Part shown: positions 21,321-29,651 of the stretch, in pieces | Layout: the number at the start of each line of letters is the position of its first letter | Position numbering within the stretch: position 1 is the first letter of the stretch | Assembly (NCBI RefSeq): GCF_036237275.1 | Contig: NZ_CP108352.1 | Span: 5,828,001-5,892,000, forward strand | Source of the DNA: Streptomyces sp. NBC_01353 | GTDB taxonomy: Bacteria > Actinomycetota > Actinomycetes > Streptomycetales > Streptomycetaceae | Direction: 5' to 3' | DNA length: 64,000 bases | Notes under the pieces: generated by a model | Told to the model about the DNA's origin: nothing | The model's input: the letters and a program-made list of their open reading frames with translations, nothing else | Database searches by the model: none | Made by a program: the position numbers and the translations under genes

Positions 21321-22013
21321 ATGCGGTCTGCCCGGGAGTCACGTAGTCGAAAAGTGGGCATCTGCGGCATTCGCACTTCTTGGAACACCGTAGGAGACGG
21401 CGAGTTCTTCTGCGAGGAGTGCGGCGGCGACCGTAACTATCGCCGCCGGACCGGCCGTCGACGGTTCGCGGTCCTGGGCGTCCCGGTGCTGCCCCGCGGC
21501 CACGCAGGACCGGTCGTCGAATGCGCCGCCTGCCACACCCACTTCGGCACCGACGTCCTCGACCACCCGACGACGAGCCGTTTCTCCGCGATGCTGCGGG
21601 ACGCCGTCCACACCGTCGCCCTCGCCGTCCTCGCGGCCGGCGGGACCTCCTCCCGTACGGCTGTGGACACGGCGGTCGGGGCGGTCCGCGCCGCCGGATT
21701 CGACGAGTGCACCGCCATCCAGCTCACCGACCTCGTCGAGGCGCTGGCTGCCGACACCGGCCGCTTCCTGCCCGACGAGGGCAGCGGGGGCGCGGCCCTG
21801 GCCATCGAGCTCCACGAAGCCCTGGAGCCGCTCGCCCCGCACCTCGCCGCATCCGGTCGCGAGTCGATCCTGCTCCAGGGAGCCAGGATCGCGCTCGCGG
21901 ACGGGGCGTACAGCCCGGCGGAACGGGACGTGCTCAACACGGTCGGCAACGCGCTGGCGCTCTGCGCCGACGACACCGCCCGGCTGCTCGCCACTGCGAG
22001 GACGCTGCTGTAG
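21321..22013 (+). CDS. TerB-like protein with N-terminal zinc ribbon
   Basis: A 230-residue protein. An N-terminal zinc-ribbon has C31/C34 (FFCEECGGDRNY) and C68/C71 (VVECAACHTHFGT). A C-terminal all-helical TerB-like (DjlA-like) domain covers about 90-230, with LLQGARIALADGAYSPAERDVLNTVG as the acidic metal-binding signature. TerB proteins are associated with tellurite resistance and membrane stress modules, but this solitary housekeeping form after leuA has no established role. The start ATG 21321 has GGGAGG eight bases upstream. Confidence 0.8.
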   Translation: MRSARESRSRKVGICGIRTSWNTVGDGEFFCEECGGDRNYRRRTGRRRFAVLGVPVLPRGHAGPVVECAACHTHFGTDVLDHPTTSRFSAMLRDAVHTVALAVLAAGGTSSRTAVDTAVGAVRAAGFDECTAIQLTDLVEALAADTGRFLPDEGSGGAALAIELHEALEPLAPHLAASGRESILLQGARIALADGAYSPAERDVLNTVGNALALCADDTARLLATARTLL

Positions 22014-22040
22014 GGCGCCGCTCGACGGCACTCATGGCGC

Positions 22041-23423
22041 TCACGGTGCGATGTTGTGGTTGAGGCGGAACAGATTGCCGGGGTCGTAGCGGCGCTTCAC
22101 CGACAGCAGGCGGTCGTAGTTCTGCCGGTAGTTGGCGCGCACCCGATCCTGGTCGTCGGTGTCCATGAAGTTGATGTAGCCGGCCTCCTCCGTGTGCGGT
22201 CGCAGGTCGCGGTCGTACTCCCGGGTCCAGGCGATGTTCGCCTCGTTGTCGGCGGGGTCCGTGTGCGTCGTGCCGAACGCGGCCGAGAAGGCTGCGTCGC
22301 GGTAGGCGAACGCGGTGTCCTCCGGGCCGACGCGGTGGCACGCGCCGTCGATCGGGAAGATGGCCGTGTCACTCTCCATCGAGGGAAGCGTCTTCCCGTA
22401 GCGCATGTGCACATCGATGGCGCCGTCGCTGAGATCGCGGCTGAAGTTCCCCTTCCAGTAGTGGTACAGCCCCGGCGGCAGCTCCTCGTCGAAGAGCGTG
22501 TTGACCACCGGATACGGCATCCGCTCCACGAACCTGCCGACGACGGGGCCCAGCTCGTCGAGAAGGCCGAGCACCTTCTCGTCCTCGCTCGTGGGGCCGC
22601 TGAAGCAGGTCACCAGGCCGCAGATCGGGCGGCCGTGCCAGCGCTCCGGCAGGAACGGCATGTCCGGGCCCAGCGTCATGACGAAGATCGTGTTGAGTTC
22701 CTCGGGCGCGCCGGTGATCATGTCGCGCCAGCGCCGGGCCACCTCCGCGTCGAGCGGGAAGCAGACCACGCCGCCCAGGACGTCGGAGACCGGGTGCAGG
22801 CGGTAGACGAGCGAGGTGACCACGCCGAAGTTGCCTCCGCCGCCGCGCAGCGCCCAGAACAGGTCGGGATGGCGTTCGGCGTCGCAGGTGACGAGGGTGC
22901 CCTCGGCGGTGACGACATCGGCCTGCACGAGGTTGTCGCAGCTCAGACCGTAGCGCCGGGCCAGGTTGCCCATCCCGCCGCCGAGGGTGAGACCGGCGAT
23001 GCCGGTGGTGGAGACGACCCCGCCGGTCGTGGCCAGGCCGAAGGCGTGCGTGGCGTGGTCGAAGTCGCCCCAGGTGCAGCCGCCCTCGGCGCGGGCGGTA
23101 CGGGTCACGGGGTCCACGCGGACCGAACGCATCCGGGACAGGTCGACGACGAGACCGTCGTCGACGGTGCCGTACCCGGCGACGGCGTGGCTGCCGCCCC
23201 GAACCGCGAGCGGCAGCCCGTTGTCGCGGGCGAAGAGGACACCGGCGATCACGTCGCCGGTGTCCACGGCGCGGACCACGACGGCCGGGTGGCGGTCGTG
23301 GAGGGCGTTGTAGACACGGCGGGCCTCGTCGTACGACGGGTCGCCGGGGACGACGACATCGCCGCGGACGGCGCCGCGCAGGGTGTCGAGGGAAGCCTCT
23401 GTGCTGAGTGTCGTGGTGTTCAT
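22041..23423 (-). CDS. FAD-binding oxidoreductase (berberine-bridge-enzyme-like)
   Basis: A 460-residue FAD-linked oxidase of the PCMH/BBE type. The flavin-attachment histidine lies in AVRGGSHAVAGYG (H79). TTGGVVSTTGIAGLTLGGGMG and CDNLVQADVVTAEG line the FAD site, and the C-terminal BBE segment ends YDPGNLFRLNHNIAP. The usual second covalent cysteine of bicovalent members is absent, so mono-histidyl FAD is likely. Substrates of this class are sugars, alkaloids or polyketides; here it is unknown. The LuxR regulator gene sits 85 bases upstream on the same strand. Confidence 0.9.
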   Translation of the reverse strand: MNTTTLSTEASLDTLRGAVRGDVVVPGDPSYDEARRVYNALHDRHPAVVVRAVDTGDVIAGVLFARDNGLPLAVRGGSHAVAGYGTVDDGLVVDLSRMRSVRVDPVTRTARAEGGCTWGDFDHATHAFGLATTGGVVSTTGIAGLTLGGGMGNLARRYGLSCDNLVQADVVTAEGTLVTCDAERHPDLFWALRGGGGNFGVVTSLVYRLHPVSDVLGGVVCFPLDAEVARRWRDMITGAPEELNTIFVMTLGPDMPFLPERWHGRPICGLVTCFSGPTSEDEKVLGLLDELGPVVGRFVERMPYPVVNTLFDEELPPGLYHYWKGNFSRDLSDGAIDVHMRYGKTLPSMESDTAIFPIDGACHRVGPEDTAFAYRDAAFSAAFGTTHTDPADNEANIAWTREYDRDLRPHTEEAGYINFMDTDDQDRVRANYRQNYDRLLSVKRRYDPGNLFRLNHNIAP

Positions 23424-23508
23424 GAACCCGTTCTAGGCCGCGGGTGCACGCACGGGCATCGCCCGAACCACCCACATCGGAGCGCCGGCCCGGCATGGGT
23501 CGAACGGC

Positions 23509-25242
23509 CTATGCCAGGCGGTGGGAGTAGGCGTAGGCCGTGGCGGCGGTACGGGAGGTCACGCCCAGCTTGGCGAAGATGTTGTTCAGGTGCCGGGCGA
23601 CCGTGTGCTCGCTGATCACCAGGGCCTGCGCGATGTCCCGGTTGGTGCCGCCCTCAGCGACCAGCCGCAGCACCTCCGCCTCCCGGCCGGTCAGACCGCC
23701 GGGCAGCGGGCGGTGCCGCCCCGACAGCAGGGCAGCGGCGCGCCGCGCGTCGGGCACGGCTCCGAGCCGCTCGAACGCCGCCCGGGCGGCCGTCAGCTCC
23801 AGCCGGGCCGCCTCCTCGTCACCCGCGGCCCGGTCGGCGGCCGCGAGCAGCATCCGTACCTGCCCGGCCTCGTACGGGACGCGCAGCTCCAGCCAGCCGG
23901 CCAGCGCCCGGCGCAGCGGACGCAGGGCCGGCTCGCTCCGGGCCAGCGCGAGGGCGCCGCGGGCGGTGTCGGCCATGGCACCGAGGAGCGGTGCCTCGGC
24001 GGCGAGCGCCTCCAGCTCCGCCACGGCCTCCGCGGCAGTGTCCGGGTCCCCGACGGCCAGCGCGACCTCCGTCTGCGCCGCGAGCAGCCGGGCCCGGCCG
24101 AGGAGGTCGTGACTCGGGTCGCTCTGACAGGCCAGGGCCAGTTTCAGGCCCGTCACGGCGGCGTCGGCCTTGCCCTGGGCGAGCCGCAGCAGAGCGAGAC
24201 CCGGCTGTGGGATCCGGCCGAGCTCATGGGCGTGCCCGTACGAGACGGCGGCGGCGTCGAGCCGCCCCTGCCGACGCCGGATCTCCCCGGCCGCGTAGTA
24301 CGCCCCGGCGGCGACGTCGAGACAGTCCACCGCCACCTCGGAACACACCCGCTCGGCCTCGGCCTCGGCGAGCGTCCAGGCACCGAGCAGATCGAGCACC
24401 TCGACGTGGTGGATCCGGCACAGTCCGCGGAACGGGTTGTCGGGGGCCGCCCGGGGGCTGGTGACCGGCTCGGGGGTGGCGGGCCCGGTGGCGCCCGCGT
24501 CCGGGCCCGCCGGGCGGACGTGCTGGGACCAGGGGACCTCGCACCAGACCATCGCCGCGTCCGTCCACTCCACCGCGCGGCCGAAGTCCGCCGCCTCCAT
24601 GCACTGCGTCAGCGCCAGACAGAAGAGCCAGCCCGTGAACATGCCGCTCAGCTCACCCGCCGTGACCGAACACATCGCGTCGTCGAGGAGGGCCAGACCC
24701 TCCGCCCGACGGCCGTTCGCCAGGAGAATCGCCGCGTGGGCCTGACGGCTCAGGGCGATCAGGTCCGGGCTGCCGGAGTCGCGGGCGAGGAGTTCCATGC
24801 GCCGCGCCGCGGCGAGCGCCGCGGCCGGGTCGCGGTGCTCCTGGGCCTCCTCCGCGTCCGTCCAGGCGAGGAAGCACTGCTCGGGACAGTCCGGTACGTC
24901 CTCCAGATGGTGCCGGGACCGGTGCAGCCAGCCCGCCGCGGCCGCCGGCCGGCCCAGGGAGCGGTACTCGAAGTGCAGCCACCACGCCACCTGCCCCGCC
25001 CCGCGGTGGTCGCCCGCCGCCACGTACCCCGCATGGGCCCGCAGCCGCGCCGCGACCGACTCGTCCACGTGCCCCGCCCACCAGGCGGCGTCCGCGAGGA
25101 GGTCCAGGTCGTCGGGGCCCAGCGCGACGGAGGGGTGCCGGTCGGCCTCGCGTATCAGGACGTACGCCTCGGCCCACGACTCCCGGGACGCCGCGTCCCG
25201 CGCCCGCTCGACGACGGGGGCCTCTTCGACGGGGACGGCCAT
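23509..25242 (-). CDS. LuxR-family regulator with helical repeat domain
   Basis: A 577-residue protein. The C-terminal 65 residues are a LuxR/GerE helix-turn-helix (GLTGREAEVLRLVAEGGTNRD, ISEHTVARHLNNIFAKLGV). The N-terminal 500 residues form TPR-like helical repeats (AAWWAGHVDESVAARLRAHAGY, AAAAGWLHRSRHHLEDV), the sensor architecture of LAL/MalT-like regulators but without an N-terminal NTPase. The start ATG 25242 is preceded by GGAAGTGAG. It is upstream of, and co-oriented with, the flavin oxidoreductase, its likely target, and divergent from the MMPL transporter. Confidence 0.85.
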   Translation of the reverse strand: MAVPVEEAPVVERARDAASRESWAEAYVLIREADRHPSVALGPDDLDLLADAAWWAGHVDESVAARLRAHAGYVAAGDHRGAGQVAWWLHFEYRSLGRPAAAAGWLHRSRHHLEDVPDCPEQCFLAWTDAEEAQEHRDPAAALAAARRMELLARDSGSPDLIALSRQAHAAILLANGRRAEGLALLDDAMCSVTAGELSGMFTGWLFCLALTQCMEAADFGRAVEWTDAAMVWCEVPWSQHVRPAGPDAGATGPATPEPVTSPRAAPDNPFRGLCRIHHVEVLDLLGAWTLAEAEAERVCSEVAVDCLDVAAGAYYAAGEIRRRQGRLDAAAVSYGHAHELGRIPQPGLALLRLAQGKADAAVTGLKLALACQSDPSHDLLGRARLLAAQTEVALAVGDPDTAAEAVAELEALAAEAPLLGAMADTARGALALARSEPALRPLRRALAGWLELRVPYEAGQVRMLLAAADRAAGDEEAARLELTAARAAFERLGAVPDARRAAALLSGRHRPLPGGLTGREAEVLRLVAEGGTNRDIAQALVISEHTVARHLNNIFAKLGVTSRTAATAYAYSHRLA

Positions 25243-25412
25243 CGCCGCTCACTTCCCTTCCCGGCCCTGCGGTCCTTCCAGAATATGAGCGCGTGGCGCG
25301 TACGGCCTCCTGTACTCCCGCGGGAGTAACCGGGCCGCCGTACCACCCCCGGCAGTAGCCCCCAACTCGGCCTTCGGCGCGACGAATCCGCCTTCGGGCG
25401 GCGGGAATCTGG

Positions 25413-25464
25413 GATCGACCCGACCAACCGATCCGACCGACCGATCCGCCCGACCGACTCGGCA
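25413..25464. repeat. 13-bp tandem repeat in divergent promoter region
   Basis: Four degenerate copies of a GACCGATCCGACC-like unit lie at 25413, 25426, 25439 and 25452, between the LuxR regulator and the MMPL gene. The gap (25243-25524) shows no convincing ORF. A small ACCGAG/CTCGGT inverted repeat follows the array. Confidence 0.6.
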
Positions 25465-25524
25465 CGACCGAGCCCCTCGGTCCGATCGGCCCAGATGACC
25501 GCACCGACCGGAGGGAGCCCCGCC

Positions 25525-27576
25525 ATGGAGGGCCGTAAGAGGACCGTCGGCTGGGGGGTGCTGGCCCTGTGGGTGATCCTGATCGCCCTTGCCGCACCCC
25601 TCGCCGGAAAGCTCGGCGACGTACAGCGCGACCGCGCCGTCGACTACCTGCCCGCGAGCGCCGACTCGACCCAGGTCGCGAAGATCACCGAGCAGATGCC
25701 CGGCGGAGACTCCACCGACCTCGTGCTCGTCTACCACCGCGACGGCGGGCTGACCCCCTCCGACAAGGCCACCGCCGCCCGGGAAGTGGCGCAGGTCGCC
25801 GCCGAGCACCCGCTCACCTCGCCCCCGCAGCCCGTCCCCTCCGAGGACGGCACCACCCTTCTGTACGCCGTGTCCAGTACCGAGCCCGGTACGGACGAAA
25901 CGGCCAGGGACGCCTTCGTCCTCGACATCCGCGAGACAGTCAGCGGCGAGGTCGGCGGACCCGGCGCCCTCGCCACCGACGCGAGCGAGGTCTACAACTC
26001 CCTCGACGGCCCGCTGCTCTACACGACCGTCGCCGTCGTCGCCGTCCTCCTGATAGTGATCTACCGCAGCCCCTTCCTCTGGCTCGTCCCCCTGGTCGTC
26101 GCCGGCGTCGCCGACTACCTCTCCATGGCCGTCACCTACCTCCTCCACCAGGGCTTCGACATCAGCGTCTCCGGTCAGAGCACCGGCGTCATGACGATCC
26201 TGGTCTTCGGCGCGGGCACCGACTACGCCCTCCTCCTCGTCTCCCGCTACCGCGAGGAACTGCGTCGCACCCCGCGCCCGTACGACGCCATGGTCACCGC
26301 CCTGCGCGGCTGCGGTCCCGCCGTCCTCGCCTCCTCCGGCACCGTCGCCCTCGGGATGCTCTGCCTGCTCGCCGCGGACATGAACAGCAGCCGAGGCATG
26401 GGCCCCACGGCCGCCGTCGGGGTGCTGTGCGCCCTCGTCGCGATGATGACGCTGCTCCCCGCTCTGCTCGTGGTCCTCGGCCGACGGGTGTTCTGGCCGC
26501 TGATCCCGGCGTACGGGAGCGAGCCGAAGGCCGCGCGCCGTTCCCTCTTCGCGGTCATGGGCTCCTCGGCGGGCCGCCGTCCGCTCACCGTCCTCGTCGC
26601 GGGCGGTGCCGCCTTGGCCGCGCTCGCGCTGGGTGCGCTGAACCTGCCCGGGGCCCTCAAGCAGGAGGACTCCTTCACCTCCACCCCGGAAGCGGTCGCC
26701 GCGATGAAGACGCTCGCCGTCGCGTACCCGGAGATGGGAACCCAGCCCATCACCGTCGTCGCCCCGACCGCCTCGGCCCCCGGGGCGCTGCGGGCCGCCC
26801 TCGCGACCGACGGCGTCGCGAAGGCCGAACGCGGCCGCAGCGGCAACGGCTGGACGGAGATCTCCGTCGTCGCCTCCGACCCGCCGCAGTCGGCGGCCGA
26901 GACCGCGACCATCGAGGAGTTGCGGACCGCGCTCGGCGACGGCGTGTACGTCGGCGGGCCCAGCGCCGAGCAGCTCGACATGACCGACACCAACGCCCGC
27001 GACCGGAACATCGTCGTCCCGCTCGTCATCGTCGTCGTCCTGCTCGTCCTGATCGTGTTGCTGCGCAGCCTTGTCGCACCGCTGATCCTGGTCGCCGCCG
27101 TCGTCGCCGTCTGGGGCGCGGCCCTCGGCATCGGCGGACTCGTCTTCGAGCCCCTCTTCGGCTTCGAGGGGACCGACCCGGGCCTGGCGCTGCTCTCCTT
27201 CGTCTTCCTCGTCGCCCTCGGCGTCGACTACGGCATCTTCCTGATGCACCGGATGCGCGAGGAGTGCCTGAACGGTACGGAGCCGGGTGCCGCTGCCCTG
27301 ACGGCGCTGCGCACGACCGGCGGGGTGATCGCATCGGCGGGGCTCGTCCTCGCCGCGACCTTCGCGGTCCTCGTCAACATGCCGATGGTGCAGCTGGCAG
27401 AGCTCGGCTTCGTGATCGCGGTCGGCGTCCTGCTCGACACCTTCCTGGTCCGCACGTACCTCGTCACCAGCGCGAGCGTGCTGCTCGGCCGGAAGGTGTG
27501 GTGGCCGGGACCGCTGTCCAAGAAGCCCGCGTCAACGGCCGGTTCAGGGTCCGAGCGGCAGCCCGTACGGGTGTGA
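25525..27576 (+). CDS. MMPL-family (RND) transporter
   Basis: A 683-residue membrane protein of the actinobacterial MMPL family. A first membrane segment (WGVLALWVILIALAAPL), a large extracytoplasmic domain (about 35-165) and five segments follow, with the Asp-Tyr pair GAGTDYALLLVSRYREELRR. The pattern then repeats (second porter domain about 380-490; ALGVDYGIFLMHRMREE). The duplicated DY motifs are the proton-relay signature. Members export lipids, siderophores or drugs. The ATG at 25525 has GGAGGG nine bases upstream; one 30 bases earlier does not. A two-component system follows 64 bases downstream. Confidence 0.92.
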   Translation: MEGRKRTVGWGVLALWVILIALAAPLAGKLGDVQRDRAVDYLPASADSTQVAKITEQMPGGDSTDLVLVYHRDGGLTPSDKATAAREVAQVAAEHPLTSPPQPVPSEDGTTLLYAVSSTEPGTDETARDAFVLDIRETVSGEVGGPGALATDASEVYNSLDGPLLYTTVAVVAVLLIVIYRSPFLWLVPLVVAGVADYLSMAVTYLLHQGFDISVSGQSTGVMTILVFGAGTDYALLLVSRYREELRRTPRPYDAMVTALRGCGPAVLASSGTVALGMLCLLAADMNSSRGMGPTAAVGVLCALVAMMTLLPALLVVLGRRVFWPLIPAYGSEPKAARRSLFAVMGSSAGRRPLTVLVAGGAALAALALGALNLPGALKQEDSFTSTPEAVAAMKTLAVAYPEMGTQPITVVAPTASAPGALRAALATDGVAKAERGRSGNGWTEISVVASDPPQSAAETATIEELRTALGDGVYVGGPSAEQLDMTDTNARDRNIVVPLVIVVVLLVLIVLLRSLVAPLILVAAVVAVWGAALGIGGLVFEPLFGFEGTDPGLALLSFVFLVALGVDYGIFLMHRMREECLNGTEPGAAALTALRTTGGVIASAGLVLAATFAVLVNMPMVQLAELGFVIAVGVLLDTFLVRTYLVTSASVLLGRKVWWPGPLSKKPASTAGSGSERQPVRV

Positions 27577-27640
27577 TCAGGGGCGGGTGGGGGGCTCCCC
27601 GGACTGTCAGGAGCCCCCGCCCGCAGGGAGGATGAACGTC

Positions 27641-28831
27641 ATGGACTTCGCAGCGGCCTTCACCCGTGACCCGCAGGCGGCGCCGTACCCGGTGCGGCGC
27701 GACGCGACGGCCGCCGCGGCCTTCGCGGTGGTCGCGGCGGTGATCGCGGTCACCGTCGAGGACGGCCGCCGGCCGGACGCTCTCGGCTGGGCGCTGCTGC
27801 TCGCCACGTACGTCCCGCTGGCCTGGCGGCGCAAGGCGCCCCTGCCGGTGCTGCTGGCCGTGGCGGCCTGCGTCGCCCCGTACCACGGGCTGGACTACAT
27901 GCATCTGGCGCCGCTACCCGCCACGATGACCGCGCTGTACACGGTCGCGGTCACCGGCCGGCCGAAGCGCACGGTGATCGTGGGTCTCTCGGTCACGTCC
28001 CTCACGCTCACCATGCAGCGCTTCGTCAACCCGCACGAGATGGTGGAGGTGCTGAGGGTCTCCGGCTGGGTGATCGCCATGCTCGTCTTCGGCACGAGCA
28101 TCCGGCTCTACCGGCAGCTCGTGGCAGGCGTGGTGGAGCGGGCGGAGCACGAGGCGGAGCGGAAGGTCACCGAGGAGCGGCTGCGGATAGCCAGGGACCT
28201 GCACGACCTCCTCGCACACTCGATCACCCTCATCGGCGTGCAGACGTCGGTCGCCGCGCATGTCCTGGTCGCCGACCCGGACCGGCTCGACCGGGAGGGG
28301 CTCGCCCGGGCGCTCGACGGGATAGCCGAGACGTGCCGGGAGGCCCGCTCCGAGGTGCGGACGACCCTGGACGTGCTGCGGGCGGCCCCGGAGGGCCCGC
28401 TGCCGGATCTCGCCTCGCTGCCCGATCTCGTACGGTCCTCGGGCGCGGACCTGACGATACGGACGGGTGAGGCGAAGGTCCCGGCGGCGGTGGGGGCGGC
28501 GGCGTACCGGATCGTGCAGGAGTCCCTGACCAACGCCGTACGGCACGGGGGTGCGGACGCGGAGGTGCGGGTCGATGTGGGCCTGGCGGACGAGGTGTTG
28601 ACGGTACGGGTGACCAACGTCAGGTCTGTGTCGGGGGGTTCGAGGGGCTCAGGTGTCTCGGGCGGCACGGGCGGATCCCGGGGCTCGGGCGGTTCGGGGT
28701 ACGGGATCGTCGGGATGCGGGAGCGGGCGAAGAGCGTGGGAGGCACACTGAGCGCGGGCCCGCGCGCCGGCGGGGGCTTCGAGGTCGCGGCGGCGCTGCC
28801 GCTCGCGGCGAGGGAGGGGGTATCGGCGTGA
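27641..28831 (+). CDS. Sensor histidine kinase (NarL-type, HisKA_3)
   Basis: A 396-residue kinase. There are about five membrane segments in residues 25-165, then a dimerisation/phosphotransfer helix with RDLHDLLAHSITLI (phosphorylated H188). A HATPase domain has the N-box ESLTNAVRHG and G-box GYGIVGMRERAKSVGG. Between them is an unusual Gly/Ser-rich insertion of about 28 residues. ATG 27641 is chosen because GGGAGG is nine bases away; ATG 27632 abuts it. It overlaps the response regulator by four bases and follows the MMPL gene, so the pair probably controls that transporter. Confidence 0.92.
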   Translation: MDFAAAFTRDPQAAPYPVRRDATAAAAFAVVAAVIAVTVEDGRRPDALGWALLLATYVPLAWRRKAPLPVLLAVAACVAPYHGLDYMHLAPLPATMTALYTVAVTGRPKRTVIVGLSVTSLTLTMQRFVNPHEMVEVLRVSGWVIAMLVFGTSIRLYRQLVAGVVERAEHEAERKVTEERLRIARDLHDLLAHSITLIGVQTSVAAHVLVADPDRLDREGLARALDGIAETCREARSEVRTTLDVLRAAPEGPLPDLASLPDLVRSSGADLTIRTGEAKVPAAVGAAAYRIVQESLTNAVRHGGADAEVRVDVGLADEVLTVRVTNVRSVSGGSRGSGVSGGTGGSRGSGGSGYGIVGMRERAKSVGGTLSAGPRAGGGFEVAAALPLAAREGVSA

Positions 28832-29484
28832 TCCGGGTCCTGCTGGCGGACGACCAGACGCTCGTCCGGGCGTCGTTCGCGATGCTCGTCGGCTCGGCGC
28901 CCGACATGGAGGTCGTGGGCCAGGCGGCCAACGGCAAGGAGGCGGTGGAGCTGGCCCGTTCGGCGCGGGCGGACCTGGTGGTGATGGACGTCCGGATGCC
29001 CGAGCTCGACGGGATCGGGGCGACCCGGCTGATCGCCGCCGACGAGGACCTGGCCGGGGTGAAGGTGCTGGTCCTGACGACGTACGACACGGACGAGCAC
29101 ATCGTGGAGGCGCTGCGGGCGGGCGCCTCGGGCTTCGTGGTCAAGGACATCCGGCCCGCCGAACTCCTGGCGGCGATCCGCACGGTGGCGGCGGGGGAGT
29201 CCCTGCTGTCCCCGGGCCCGACGGCCCGGTTGATTGCCAGGGTCCTCGCGACCCCGGACGCGCCGGTGACGGGAGGGCCGGAAGGTCTGTCGGACCGTGA
29301 ACGTCAGGTGCTCGCGCTGGTGGCCCGGGGCATGAACAACGCGGAGATCGCGGAGACGCTGGGGCTCTCGCCCCTCACGGCGAAGACCCATGTCAGCAGG
29401 ATCATGGGCAAGCTCGGGGCGCGGGACCGGGCCCAACTGGTCATCACCGCGTACGAGTCGGGCCTGGTCGCACCGGGCCGCTGA
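28828..29484 (+). CDS. NarL/FixJ response regulator
   Basis: A 218-residue response regulator. The receiver domain has acidic DDQ near residue 8, phosphoacceptor D54 in LVVMDVRMPELDG, the conserved TTYDTDEH and K103-type VKDIRPAELL. The C-terminal LuxR helix-turn-helix has GLSDRERQVLALVARGMNN and SPLTAKTHVSRIMGKLG. The start GTG overlaps the kinase stop (GTGA). It is the cognate partner of the upstream kinase. Its stop codon lies in the first unit of an 18-bp tandem repeat. Confidence 0.95.
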   Translation: MIRVLLADDQTLVRASFAMLVGSAPDMEVVGQAANGKEAVELARSARADLVVMDVRMPELDGIGATRLIAADEDLAGVKVLVLTTYDTDEHIVEALRAGASGFVVKDIRPAELLAAIRTVAAGESLLSPGPTARLIARVLATPDAPVTGGPEGLSDRERQVLALVARGMNNAEIAETLGLSPLTAKTHVSRIMGKLGARDRAQLVITAYESGLVAPGR

Positions 29485-29586
29485 CACGGGACGGGACTGC
29501 CGGACGGGCCCGGTCGCTGAAACGGGCCGAGGCGCTGAAACGGGCCGGGGCGGTGAATCGGGCCGGCGCGCTGAAACGGGCCGGGC
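29479..29586. repeat. 18-bp tandem array starting at a stop codon
   Basis: Six contiguous 18-bp units start at 29479, 29497, 29515, 29533, 29551 and 29569. The best copies read CGCTGAAACGGGCCGAGG. The first unit includes the response-regulator stop (CGC TGA). Since 18 is a multiple of three, TGA recurs in frame in most units; unit 2 is the most diverged. Confidence 0.85.
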
Positions 29587-29617
29587 CCCCGCCGGGTGCG
29601 TGACCGGTGGGGGCCCG
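29582..29617. terminator. Bidirectional terminator hairpin
   Basis: CGGGCCCCC (29582-29590) pairs with GGGGGCCCG (29609-29617), with extra CCGG/CCGG pairing inside. It separates the response regulator from the convergent flavin reductase. Confidence 0.7.
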
Positions 29618-29625
29618 GGAGGCCA

Positions 29626-29651
29626 GGCTTCGGCGTCAGGCCTCGGCGTCA
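29626..29651 (-). repeat. 13-bp duplication across the reductase stop codon
   Basis: Two adjacent 13-mers, 29626-29638 and 29639-29651, match at 12 of 13 positions (GGCYTCGGCGTCA). The second contains the TGA stop of the minus-strand reductase, and the first repeats that TGA downstream. Confidence 0.75.
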
